NCBI GenBank assembly: GCA_014649575.1
Contig: BMTH01000012.1
Span: 124,001 to 188,000 of the forward strand
Direction of reading: 5' to 3'
Length of the DNA stretch: 64,000 bases
Source of the DNA: Streptomyces griseoincarnatus
Lineage (GTDB): Bacteria; Actinomycetota; Actinomycetes; Streptomycetales; Streptomycetaceae
Shown: positions 42,515 to 50,301 of the stretch, one piece after another
Layout of the letters: the number at the start of each line of letters is the position of its first letter
Position numbering within the stretch: the first letter of the stretch is position 1
The notes under the pieces: generated by a model
Seen by the model: the letters and a program-made list of their open reading frames with translations, nothing else
What the model was told of the DNA's origin: nothing
The model's database searches: none
Position numbers and translations under genes: made by a program

Positions 42515-42994
42515 TCAGCTCTGGATGATGCGCTGGACGCCGGCGATGCCCTCGCGGGTCCCGATGACGACGAGCACGTCCCCTGCTGCCAACGGCTGGA
42601 CGGGGCTGGGCGAGGCGATGACGTCCTCACCCCGGACGACCGCCACGATCGACGCGCCGGTGCGCGTCCGGGCCCGCGTGTCCCCGAGCATCCGGCCGGC
42701 GAACGGACTGCCGGGCCGGACCTCGACCTGCCCCGCGCTCAGCCCGGGCACCTCGCGCGTCAGGTCGGCGAAACGCTCCGCGATGCGCGGGGCACCGAAG
42801 ATCTCGGCGAGGGCGTCGGCCTCCTCGCTCGTCAGTCTCAGCACGGGGTGGGCTTCGTCGGGATCGTCGCCCGGGTAGACGACCAGCTCGAACTCCCCCG
42901 ACCGCGGGGCGACGACGCCCACCCGGTCGCCCTCGTGGTTGACGAACTCGTAGCGCATTCCCACGCCGGGCAGCAGTACCTCGCTGACGTCCAT
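42515..42994 (-). CDS. KhtT-like regulatory subunit with TrkA-C domain
   Basis: A 159-residue soluble protein. The N-terminal half (MDVSEVLLPGVGMRYEFVNH) matches the N-terminal domain of KhtT-type regulators, and the C-terminal half is a TrkA-C/RCK_C domain (GLSAGQVEVRPGSPFAGRML, AGDVLVVIGTREGIAGVQRI) that binds cyclic di-AMP or other ligands in related systems. Together with the antiporter gene 3 bp downstream it should form a gated K+/H+ exchanger. The start ATG 42994 is chosen by similarity. Confidence 0.85.
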   Translation of the reverse strand: MDVSEVLLPGVGMRYEFVNHEGDRVGVVAPRSGEFELVVYPGDDPDEAHPVLRLTSEEADALAEIFGAPRIAERFADLTREVPGLSAGQVEVRPGSPFAGRMLGDTRARTRTGASIVAVVRGEDVIASPSPVQPLAAGDVLVVIGTREGIAGVQRIIQS

Positions 42995-43165
42995 GCCTAT
43001 CACCCTGTCGGCCGTGTCGGGTCCGGATCCGTGCGGGCGGGGCCGCTCCCCGGGGCCCCGTCGTACTCGTTCTTCGGCATGCGTGACAGGCCACCCGAGT
43101 ACGGGCGTTCCGGCGTGGTCCGTCCGGGGGAACACAGTCTCCTGGCCGGTCGGCGGGCCGGGTCA

Positions 43166-43179
43166 GGGCCGAGTGGCCC
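43166..43179. promoter_or_regulatory. GGGCCGAGTGGCCC palindrome before the USP gene
   Basis: Perfect 5-bp arms (GGGCC/GGCCC) around GAGT, 104-117 bp upstream of the USP start at 43283. It fits the recurrent island motif exactly. Confidence 0.5.
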
Positions 43180-43236
43180 GGTTTCTGGCCCTGTCGGACC
43201 TTGGCCGGGGTGATCGCCCTGCTGGAGGGTGAAACC

Positions 43237-43260
43237 GAGAGGCCGGATCCGCGGCCTCTC
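43237..43260. promoter_or_regulatory. Hairpin in the USP leader
   Basis: GAGAGGCC at 43237-43244 pairs with GGCCTCTC at 43253-43260 around an 8-nt loop, directly before the GGAGAGGAAGG ribosome site of the USP gene. It could be part of the 5' leader and affect stability or translation. Confidence 0.35.
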
Positions 43261-43282
43261 CACGAAGGAGAGGAAGGCCCCC

Positions 43283-44164
43283 GTGAGTGATCCGGTGATC
43301 GTAGGGGTGGACGGCTCGGAGTCGAGCCTCGCCGCGGTCGGTGTCGCGGCCCGCGAAGCCCGCCTGCGCGGCACATCGCTGCGCGTCGTCCACGCCATGG
43401 GCCGCCCGTCCGCCCATCTGCCGGCCGGCGCGGCGCCGTGGAGTCCGGCCGACCACGGCCTGGAACCGATGGTGCACGGGCAGCTGGCCCTGGCGGAGGA
43501 GCGGGCTCATGCGGCCGCACCGGGCATCGGGATCACTCGCTCGGTGGTCACCGGTGACGCGATCGAGGTCCTGGAGATCGAGTCACGGTCGGCGGCGCTG
43601 ACAGTGGTCGGCAGTCGCGGCCTGACGGGCTTCTCCGGGCTGCTGCTCGGCTCGACGGCGGTGCATCTGGCCGCGCACGGCCACGGCCCGCTGATGGTGG
43701 TACGCGGCCGTCCGGAGCCGGACGGGCCGGTGCTGCTCGCCGTGGACGGTTCCCCGGCCGGGGAGCGGGCGGTGGAGTTCGCGTTCGCCGAGGCCGCGCT
43801 GCGCGGTGCCCCGCTCGTGGCGCTGCATGTGTGGAACACCTGGAGCGAAGGCGCCTACAAGGCACCCCTCGATCCGCTGGCCGCGATGGTGGCGAACGCC
43901 GACCAGCTGCGGGAGGCCGAACAGCGGCTCCTCGACCGTACCGTGGCCGCCTGGCAGGAGATCTATCCGCAGGTCACCGTCGAGCGGCGCCTGGTGCGGT
44001 CCCGGATCCGCAACGCGCTGATCGACGCAAGCAAGGAAGCCCGGCTGGTGGTGGTCGGAGCCCGGGGCAGTGGCGGCTTCACCGGCCTGCTCCTGGGATC
44101 GGTCAGCCAGGCGCTGCTGCACCACGCGCACTGCCCCGTCACCGTCGTCCGCGGCAAGGAGTGA
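43283..44164 (+). CDS. Universal stress protein, tandem UspA domains
   Basis: A 293-residue protein with two USP domains. Domain 1 (about 1-140) opens DPVIVGVDGSESSLAAVGVA and has VVGSRGLTGFSGLLLGSTAV; domain 2 (about 150-290) opens VLLAVDGSPAGERAVEFAFA and has VVGARGSGGFTGLLLGSVSQ. Both keep the G-x2-G-x9-G-S/T ATP-binding loop. This tandem form is the one in the mycobacterial DosR regulon (Rv2005c, Rv2623 types). The GTG start follows GGAGAGGAAGG. It is preceded by a perfect island-type palindrome at 43166. Confidence 0.92.
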   Translation: MSDPVIVGVDGSESSLAAVGVAAREARLRGTSLRVVHAMGRPSAHLPAGAAPWSPADHGLEPMVHGQLALAEERAHAAAPGIGITRSVVTGDAIEVLEIESRSAALTVVGSRGLTGFSGLLLGSTAVHLAAHGHGPLMVVRGRPEPDGPVLLAVDGSPAGERAVEFAFAEAALRGAPLVALHVWNTWSEGAYKAPLDPLAAMVANADQLREAEQRLLDRTVAAWQEIYPQVTVERRLVRSRIRNALIDASKEARLVVVGARGSGGFTGLLLGSVSQALLHHAHCPVTVVRGKE

Positions 44165-44440
44165 CCGTGTCCCGGCGGACCGCGGTCCCCGCCCCGGCCT
44201 CGCGTCACCGCCGAGCCCTCCGTGGGCGGGGTGGGAGGCCACCGACGTGCCGGACCTGCCCGGCGTCCCCGGCCACAGGCCTGACCACGGCCGAAGCCGA
44301 GCGGCGAGCCGCCGGCCACGGAGCCGACGCGCCGGCCGGACCGGCCCGCGCGCCGCAGTGGTGACGCACTCCGAACCACTTCCGCAGCCGGCTGATCGGC
44401 CTCCTGCTCGCCGCCGCCGTCGGCGTCATCGGTCGGTGCG
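44165..44440 (+). pseudogene. N-terminal remnant of a cation-transporting P-type ATPase
   Basis: Three frames together spell the start of a P-type ATPase: PPWAGWEATDVPDLPGVPGH, then TGLTTAEAERRAAGHGADAP with ARAPQW, then NHFRSRLIGLLLAAAVGVIG, the last being the first membrane helix. A stop closes the second frame at 44362-44364 and nothing of the actuator, phosphorylation (DKTGT) or later helices remains. At least two frame changes and a large 3' deletion have occurred. It abuts the GH65 remnant tail to tail. Confidence 0.65.
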
Positions 44441-44444
44441 ACGC

Positions 44445-44822
44445 TCACGGCGCGGCCGGCGACCACCACGCTGACCGGTGACTCCTCCGAATCGGGGACC
44501 TCGATCTCGATCTCGATCTCGATCTCTCCGTCTCGGCGGCGAACGCCGATGCCCCTGTGGCCGCGGTACCGCAGGGAGAAGCTGTACTCGGACAGGGCCG
44601 GGAGTGGCACCGGGTCGAGGTGAAGGGCGTCCTCGCGGGTCTCGACTCGAGGCGGTTGTGGACGCCCGCCGCGTAAGTGCCCGGGTAGTACAGAAGGCTC
44701 GCGCGGCTCTCGGGCACGGCGCCCCGGGTGGCGAAGCATCCGTTGCCGAGCGTGCGGAGCGCCTCCCGCAGCCGCTCCTCTCCCGGGAGGTAACCCTCGT
44801 ACTCCCAGGTCCACTCGGACAT
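44445..44822 (-). pseudogene. GH65 (trehalose/maltose phosphorylase-type) gene with large internal deletion
   Basis: GGGAGGG precedes ATG 44822, and the first 61 residues are a normal GH65 N-terminus: WTWEYEGYLPGEERLREALR, TLGNGCFATRGAVPESRASL, YYPGTYAAGVHNRLESR. At about 44640 the reading switches frame directly into the GH65 C-terminal barrel: TREDALHLDPVPLPALSEYS, FSLRYRGHRGIGVRRRDG. The catalytic alpha-toroid of about 600 residues is missing, so no activity is possible. The C-terminal part contains a GATCTC hexamer repeated about four times (EIEIEIE) near 44505-44527. Confidence 0.75.
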
Positions 44823-44874
44823 GCCGGCCCTCCCGTCACCCGGTGGGGGACGCGGAACGGTGCCCGGACCGGGG

Positions 44875-45756
44875 TCAGTTCCGCTGGGGAACGACGGCCA
44901 CCGGGCATGCCGCGTGGTGCAGCAGCGTGTGGGCCACCCGGCCGAGTTGCAGCCCGATGTGGCCGTGCCGCCGCCGCGCGCCCACGACGAGCAGGTCGGC
45001 GCGGCGGGAAGCGTCCTGGAGCACCTGGTGGGCGGGCCCTTCGACCGTCCGGCGACGCACGTCGGCGTTCGGATGGTCATGGTCTGCGTCGCGGAGTACG
45101 TCGGTGAGGACCGCGGAGGCGTGTTCCTCGCGTACGGCCCCCGCTTCGTCCGCGATCAGCGGGTGGTCGGCATGCTGGTGGGCCGGGCGGCGCCAGGCCC
45201 GTACGGCCTCCAGCGCGCAGCCGCGTGCCGCGGCCTCACGGAGGGCGAACCGCACGGCGGCCGAGCTCCGGGTGGGATCGGCGACACCGACCACCACCTG
45301 ACCGAGTGCGCCCTGCCGGTTCCGCTCCTCACCGCGCACCACGATCACCGGGCAGACGGCCCGGGCGGCCACCGTGAGGCTCACCGATCCGAGCAGCATG
45401 CCGGTGACCCCGCCACGCCCCCTGCATCCGGTGACCAGGGCGGCAGACCCCTGAGCCGCGTGCAGCAGCGCGGACACCGCGTCCTCGGGCACTACGTCGG
45501 TGGACACCTCCAGCTCCGGGTGGCGCAGGCGGGCGCGCTCGACGCTCGACGCCGCGATGTGGTCGGCCAGGATCTCCTGGGCGGGTCGGGCGGTGGCGAA
45601 GGACGGTACCCGGGCCTCGTACCGCTCCCACAGAGAGGCATGGACGATCCGCAAGTGCAGCCGAAGACGCGCGGCCTCGTCCGCGGCCCAGTCCACCGCC
45701 TCCAGGCTGGAGTCGGAACCGTCGACGCCCACGACAAGGGGGAGCTCCACGGTCAC
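44875..45756 (-). CDS. Universal stress protein, tandem UspA domains
   Basis: A 293-residue two-domain USP. Domain 1 begins LPLVVGVDGSDSSLEAVDWA and has VTGCRGRGGVTGMLLGSVSL; domain 2 begins VVVGVADPTRSSAAVRFALR and has VVGARRRHGHIGLQLGRVAH, where the glycine pattern is partly lost (R-R-H instead of G-x-G), so ATP binding may be confined to domain 1. The GTG at 45756 is chosen for its AAGGCGG ribosome site and family fit; longer starts exist. Very similar in build to the USP at 55686. The 45757-46032 spacer shows no gene. Confidence 0.9.
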   Translation of the reverse strand: MTVELPLVVGVDGSDSSLEAVDWAADEAARLRLHLRIVHASLWERYEARVPSFATARPAQEILADHIAASSVERARLRHPELEVSTDVVPEDAVSALLHAAQGSAALVTGCRGRGGVTGMLLGSVSLTVAARAVCPVIVVRGEERNRQGALGQVVVGVADPTRSSAAVRFALREAAARGCALEAVRAWRRPAHQHADHPLIADEAGAVREEHASAVLTDVLRDADHDHPNADVRRRTVEGPAHQVLQDASRRADLLVVGARRRHGHIGLQLGRVAHTLLHHAACPVAVVPQRN

Positions 45757-46032
45757 CACCGCCTTACTGCACCGGTCGTTGCGTACTCCCTGCACTACAC
45801 CGTCGCACTCCGGAGGTGCCGTCGCGACACCATCGCCGCGGCTCCCGGGCTTCACTCAGCTGTTCGGCGGTGATGGTGGAGCTGTACGGCCGGGCACCAG
45901 GTGAGCCGACGGGTTCTGCGTCTGCGGTCCCGTCAGCGATGTGACGACCCGGAGGGTTGTCGCCGTCAAGCGCGGTGCGTGCCGTGGAGCGCGTGGTGCC
46001 GAGTCGGCGGACGGGGGCCGGCATCACCGGGC

Positions 46033-47025
46033 TCACGGCTGGACGTCGAGCACGTCGGACACCGGCCGGCGTGGTGCACCCGGCCCTTGAGGGCCGTAGC
46101 CCAGCCGTAGCAGGGTCTGTGCGTAACCCGTGCCCGCCACAGGGTCCCGCAGGGGCCAGCGCAGGTCACTCCATTCGAGAGGCTGGGTGGCGAAGGAGCC
46201 GGCCAGGCCCCTGAGGGTGGCCAGCAGCAGCACGCGCTCCACGGCTCGGCCCGCGCGGAGCCAGTCCTCCGGACGATTGTGGGCCGTGCTGACCAGTGCC
46301 AGCTGGGGATGGTGTTCGAAGTCGGCCGCTTCACGTCCCGGGACCCTCCTGGAGCCCGCGAAGTCACGCACCGGCGCCTTGCCTCCCCGTCGGCGCGGCC
46401 CGAAGGCGTAGTGGGGAACCCCGTCGTCCGCGGTGGCCGCCGAGGCCGCATCGGTACGCGTCCATCGGACCAGGTCTTCGTCGGCCCCCCGGTCGGTGGC
46501 GTTGCGTGCCTCTGCCTCCCGCGCCAGTTCGAGCACCTCCTGCAGGTGCCATGCGGTGGGAAAGGCCAGGGTCGCTCCCTCGGCGTCCGCGGCCGCTCGC
46601 AGCTCCTCCCGGACGGCGTCCGGGATCTCCCGCTCGCCGAACGGGTAACGGCTGGTGTGGCGCCGGTGTATCGCCGGGTACAGCGCACCGAGGCCGCTCC
46701 TGTCGGCTGCGGCATGAGTCAGCCGTACCGTCGCCACCAGCGCGGGGTCCGTGGGGTCGGGCAGCAGTGCGGTGTCCGGACGCAGGTCCTCGTGGACGGC
46801 GGCGACCTCGAGATTGAGCAGGGCGGCGCCGCAGCCGATGTGCAGACCTCGGTTCTGGGGATCGGAGTGCGGCATGGCACGTGCCTGGTCGGCATGGATC
46901 TCGAACGTGCGGCTGCGACGGAAGTAGCGGAAGAACCAGGGCTGCGCGTTGTGCATGGACGGGGCTGCGGTGGCATCTCGGACGAGAGCGGTCACCTGCT
47001 TGTCGGCCGGCGTCGGTCGGGTCAC
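46033..47025 (-). CDS. Acg-family nitroreductase-like protein
   Basis: A 330-residue protein of the Acg/Rv2032-Rv3127 family, NAD(P)H-flavin oxidoreductase relatives in the mycobacterial DosR regulon that may sequester FMN. VRDATAAPSMHNAQPWFFRY is the signature opening, with DADQ-like, PHSDPQNRGLHIGCGAALLN and HRRHTSRYPFGEREIPD following, and LLLATLRGLAGSFATQPLEW near the end. The GTG at 47025 overlaps the stop of the upstream DUF1918 gene as GTGA, which decides the start. Function in the cell is not established for the family. Confidence 0.88.
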   Translation of the reverse strand: MTRPTPADKQVTALVRDATAAPSMHNAQPWFFRYFRRSRTFEIHADQARAMPHSDPQNRGLHIGCGAALLNLEVAAVHEDLRPDTALLPDPTDPALVATVRLTHAAADRSGLGALYPAIHRRHTSRYPFGEREIPDAVREELRAAADAEGATLAFPTAWHLQEVLELAREAEARNATDRGADEDLVRWTRTDAASAATADDGVPHYAFGPRRRGGKAPVRDFAGSRRVPGREAADFEHHPQLALVSTAHNRPEDWLRAGRAVERVLLLATLRGLAGSFATQPLEWSDLRWPLRDPVAGTGYAQTLLRLGYGPQGPGAPRRPVSDVLDVQP

Positions 47026-47408
47026 CGTGGCCACCCCTCTCGGACCGGTGCTCGTGTGTGCCTGCTCGTCGGCGGGAGTGACGCGCTGGCCTGTGACGTG
47101 CGTGGGCGGGATCGCCGCCCAGTCATCGCGTGCGCCGCCTGCCCACGGGGCGGTGTGGGCGCGCCGGGCGGGCTTCCGCACGGTGCAAGCGCCCGCGGCG
47201 TGCGACGGCCGAACGCCGGCCGGTCGATGTGCCGGATGTGCGCGTCGGGGCCCGGGAACACGAGCGTGATGTCGTCCGTGTCCGGCCGGCGCACGTCGTA
47301 GGGAGGCGTTCCGTCGTCATGGCGCAGTCCGACGATCCCGCCGTGGCGCCCGACGACGCCGGTCGCCGGGCTTCCCACGACGGGCCGGTCGCCAGGGTGA
47401 GCTCGCAT
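47022..47408 (-). CDS. DUF1918 protein with a basic C-terminal extension
   Basis: 128 residues. The first 60 match DUF1918, a small SH3-like domain: MRAHPGDRPVVGSPATGVVG, DDGTPPYDVRRPDTDDITLV, FPGPDAHI. The usual protein ends soon after FPGPDA. Here about 65 further Arg/Pro/Ser-rich residues follow, with no recognisable fold, and end by overlapping the nitroreductase start. The extension could be an added disordered tail or the result of a lost stop codon. GGAGAGG precedes ATG 47408. Confidence 0.72.
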   Translation of the reverse strand: MRAHPGDRPVVGSPATGVVGRHGGIVGLRHDDGTPPYDVRRPDTDDITLVFPGPDAHIRHIDRPAFGRRTPRALAPCGSPPGAPTPPRGQAAHAMTGRRSRPRTSQASASLPPTSRHTRAPVREGWPR

Positions 47409-47552
47409 GACCGCCGCCCTCTCCTCAGAACGGTGCTGTATCCAACGTGCCACGGGCGGCACCCCGCCGCACGGCTCGACCGGCGCGTAACCCTGTGAGC
47501 GGGCGGTGAGACCGGCCATGACGGCGGTCACGGTCCGGACGGGAGAGGCGAC

Positions 47553-47986
47553 ATGCAGCATCGAACGGTCGCGGAACTCATGACCCGGAACGTCGTGACG
47601 GCACGACGCGACACGCCGTTCAAGGAGATCGCCAGGCTGCTGGCGGAGAACGACGTCACCGCCGTACCGGTGGTGGGCGACCTGGACCGCCCCCTGGGCG
47701 TGGCGTCCGAGGCCGATCTGCTCCGTGAAACGGTCGACCAGGCCGATCCGTCGGGCCGGGTGCCCGTCCCGCACCTCGAAGCGTGGGAGCGTGCCAAGGC
47801 GGAGGGTTCTCGTGCCGAGGAGCTGATGTCGGCGCCCCCGGTGTCGATCTCAGGGGCTCGGTCGAGTACCGGAGTCTGATCCCTGTGATCGAGCGTCTGG
47901 GCCGCAGCGTCGACGGGGTGGTGTCGGTCAGCGAGCACCTCGGCTACCGGACCGACGACGTCGGACGGCCCGCCACCGCGTCGTGA
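47553..47986 (+). pseudogene. CBS-BON protein with internal deletion and frameshift
   Basis: The ATG at 47553 starts a normal CBS-BON protein: VAELMTRNVVTARRDTPFKE, LLAENDVTAVPVVGDLDRPL, and the linker with the start of the second CBS (AEELMSAPPVSIS). At about 47850 it runs out of frame and stops at 47879. Another frame continues directly with the last half of the BON domain: GSVEYRSLIPVIERLGRSVD, GVVSVSEHLGYRTDD, ending at 47986. The second CBS and the first half of BON are gone. Compare the intact relative at 37615. A truncated one-CBS product might still be made. Confidence 0.8.
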
Positions 47987-48037
47987 CGCGGCGACCTCGA
48001 GCGTGGCGCGCGCCCTCCCACATGTGGGCACGGTCTG

Positions 48038-49399
48038 TCACTCGGACGGTGACGGGCTGGAGACCGCGCCCGCATGAGCCTCGGTGCGGTGCCTGACGCG
48101 GGCCGTGAGGTCGCGCAACCGCTCGGAGACCGCCGGGTGCGGGGCGACAGGTCCCCGGATGCGGCGGGCGGCCGGCGGCAGTGCGTCAAGGTCCGCGGCG
48201 AGCCTGTCCCGGCACTCGCCGAGCGTGGCACGAGGGCCGGTGCGCCGTCCGTCGCGCATCACCGTCTCGAGCAACGGCTCCGCCCCGGCCGGCGGCCGCT
48301 CGTCGGTCAGACCGATCACGTCCGCGCACCCGAGCCCGCGGAACACCTGCTTGGGGGCGGGTGCGGTCACCTTCGCCGACGACAGTTTCATCACCGGCCG
48401 GCCCTCGTACTCGACCAGCTTGTACGCCGAGTCCAAGTACGGCGCGTCGGCCGAAACGCCGAAACGGGTGCCCACGGCGTACGTGTCGATCGGTGCACCT
48501 GAGCTGACGAGTTCCTCCACCGCGTACTCGTCCAGACCACCACTCGCGGTGATGCTCACGCCGGGCAGGCCCGCGTCGTCGAGCAGGAACCGGGCGCGCC
48601 GCGCGAGGGCTCCGAGGTCGCCGCTGTCCAGGCGGATCGCGGAACCGGCCGCGTGGACGGCGGGTCCGAGTTCCCGCAGGACGCGTGCCGCGGTCCGCAC
48701 CCCCTCCTCGGTGTCGTAGGTGTCCACCAGCAGGGTCACCGGGCCGGGGTGGGCGCGTGCGAAGGCGCGGAAAGCGTCCTCCTCGGTGGGGAACGCCTCG
48801 ACATAGGAGTGCGCCATCGTGCCGACGGCCGGGATGCCCAGGGCGGTGGCGGCCGCCACGTTGCTGGTGCCGGCGAAACCGGCCATCGCCCCCACGCGTG
48901 CCGCCTGGAACCCGGCCTGCGTGCCATGGGTGCGGCGCAGGGAGAAGTCGACCACCGGGCGCCCGTCCGCCGCGAGAACGCACCGGGCTCCCTTCGCCGC
49001 GACGGCGGTCTGGTGGTTGAGCTGGTTGAGCACGTACGTCTCGACGAGCTGCGCCTCGGGCAAGGGCGCGGTCACCTCCAGCAGGGGCTCCCCCGCGAGC
49101 ACGATCCGCCCCTCGGGCACCGCCCGCACATCACCGGTGAACGTCAGGCCCAGCAGGGGCGCGAGATCGCGCGGTGCGCGGTGCAGGACGGAAGCGAACG
49201 CTTCGACGTCGTCGGGGCCGACGAGCAGGCCGGACAGATGGTCCAGAGCCGACTCCAGTCCCGCCGCGACCAGGAAGCCTCGTTCGGCGGGCATTCTCCG
49301 GGCGAAAAGACTGAAGGTGGCGGGACCGGTCATGCCCTCCTGCAGGTAGGACATGGCCATCGTCACTTCGTACAGGTCGGTCGTCGTCGCGTCGGACAT
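48038..49399 (-). CDS. pncB: Nicotinate phosphoribosyltransferase
   Basis: Joins nicotinate and PRPP to give nicotinate mononucleotide for NAD salvage. 453 residues with TTDLYEVTMAMSYLQEGMTG at the start, LNQLNHQTAVAAKGARCVLA, VDFSLRRTHGTQAGFQAARV (the conserved region with the phosphorylated His) and IRLDSGDLGALARRARFLLD, SGGLDEYAVEELVSSGAPID. The ATG at 49399 is better spaced to GGAGG than the one two codons earlier. In M. tuberculosis the second copy, pncB2 (Rv0573c), is in the DosR regulon, so this may be the hypoxia copy in this organism. Confidence 0.93.
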   Translation of the reverse strand: MSDATTTDLYEVTMAMSYLQEGMTGPATFSLFARRMPAERGFLVAAGLESALDHLSGLLVGPDDVEAFASVLHRAPRDLAPLLGLTFTGDVRAVPEGRIVLAGEPLLEVTAPLPEAQLVETYVLNQLNHQTAVAAKGARCVLAADGRPVVDFSLRRTHGTQAGFQAARVGAMAGFAGTSNVAAATALGIPAVGTMAHSYVEAFPTEEDAFRAFARAHPGPVTLLVDTYDTEEGVRTAARVLRELGPAVHAAGSAIRLDSGDLGALARRARFLLDDAGLPGVSITASGGLDEYAVEELVSSGAPIDTYAVGTRFGVSADAPYLDSAYKLVEYEGRPVMKLSSAKVTAPAPKQVFRGLGCADVIGLTDERPPAGAEPLLETVMRDGRRTGPRATLGECRDRLAADLDALPPAARRIRGPVAPHPAVSERLRDLTARVRHRTEAHAGAVSSPSPSE

Positions 49400-49436
49400 G
49401 TGCATGGCCTCCCTGGCCGTGTCCGGTCACGCCGGA

Positions 49437-50039
49437 TCACCGGCGGAACCGAGCGGCCCACAGAGGCTCCACCCGCTCCCACTCGGCGTCCCATTGCGCG
49501 TACCTCTTCCGATCGAGCTCGTGCCGCATTCCTTTCCGCGTCACGTAGATCACGGCCGCGAACCCGGCCGCGGCCGCCGTGCCCGTGAACCAGCCGGTCG
49601 TCACGGCTTGGTTCTGCGTCATCGGCGGGACGGTGACGGCTCCGTCCTGTGTGACCCATACCCGCACGGTGGCGCCCGCGGGAGTGTGCGCCTTCACCCG
49701 TGTGTCGTCCGTCCGCGCCGTCCCTGCCTCGTCGAGCCAGCGGACCTGCGCCTGCTGTGTCTTGGTGGCGGGGACCGTCTCACCCGCCGACACCACTTCG
49801 GCGTCGACTTCATAGCGCTCTGCCGACTGGGTCCGCACTGTTTGCATGGCCGACTGGTAGGTGGCCAGTCCCGTGCCCAGCGAGGCGGCCGGTAGGCCGA
49901 GCACGAGGATCAGCAGCAGAATGCGGCAGATCCGAGCCTCGAAGCGGTCCGAGCCGCGACGGAGCGGATTCGCCTTCCTGGGCACATGTTCGTGGCGCTG
50001 AGGCTGCGGACCCGGGGGTGGCGGATTGCGTGCACTCAT
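49437..50039 (-). CDS. Rv1733c-like membrane protein
   Basis: A 200-residue protein with two membrane segments: RICRILLLILVLGLPAASLG at about 35-55 and VTTGWFTGTAAAAGFAAVIY at about 145-165, flanking an extracellular domain (YEVDAEVVSAGETVPATKTQ, then DDTRVKAHTPAGATVRVWVT). The arrangement is that of Rv1733c, a DosR-regulon membrane protein of M. tuberculosis and a common partner in Streptomyces hypoxia islands. Function is unknown. GGAGG precedes ATG 50039. Two island-type palindromes lie upstream, at 50112 and 50159. Confidence 0.8.
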   Translation of the reverse strand: MSARNPPPPGPQPQRHEHVPRKANPLRRGSDRFEARICRILLLILVLGLPAASLGTGLATYQSAMQTVRTQSAERYEVDAEVVSAGETVPATKTQQAQVRWLDEAGTARTDDTRVKAHTPAGATVRVWVTQDGAVTVPPMTQNQAVTTGWFTGTAAAAGFAAVIYVTRKGMRHELDRKRYAQWDAEWERVEPLWAARFRR

Positions 50040-50111
50040 GATCCACCTCCAGCAGGTGGCCGGCTCGTCCCCCGCTCCTTCCAGCCTGAGGCAAGTGGCG
50101 CATCGGACACA

Positions 50112-50172
50112 GGGCCGAACGTCCCCGGGCGGGCTGTCGCCGCTGCACCCCTGTGGCCGGGCCCGGCGTCCC
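50112..50172. promoter_or_regulatory. Two island-type palindromes in the Rv1733c/Rv2004c-like divergent promoter
   Basis: GGGCCGAACGTCCC (50112-50125) and GGGCCCGGCGTCCC (50159-50172) are spaced 47 bp centre to centre. Both fit the GGGNC-N4-GTCCC form, the closest here to the mycobacterial DosR box. They lie 73-133 bp from the minus-strand start and 130-190 bp from the plus-strand start, suited to joint activation of both genes. Confidence 0.55.
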
Positions 50173-50301
50173 GGTGGACATGCGTCGTGCACCGGTTTGG
50201 GGTACTTCTCGAACTACGGAGTCGCCACGCCTTCCAGCTTCCAGCGAGACGGGGAGCACCGCTATGTGGTCAGCCCTTCCTGAACGGCGGAGGACGAGAC
50301 C

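Noticed and set aside
47382..47395. GGGCCGGTCGCCAG, a possible island-type box
   Set aside because: It lies inside the start of the DUF1918 coding sequence and mismatches the right arm at two positions.
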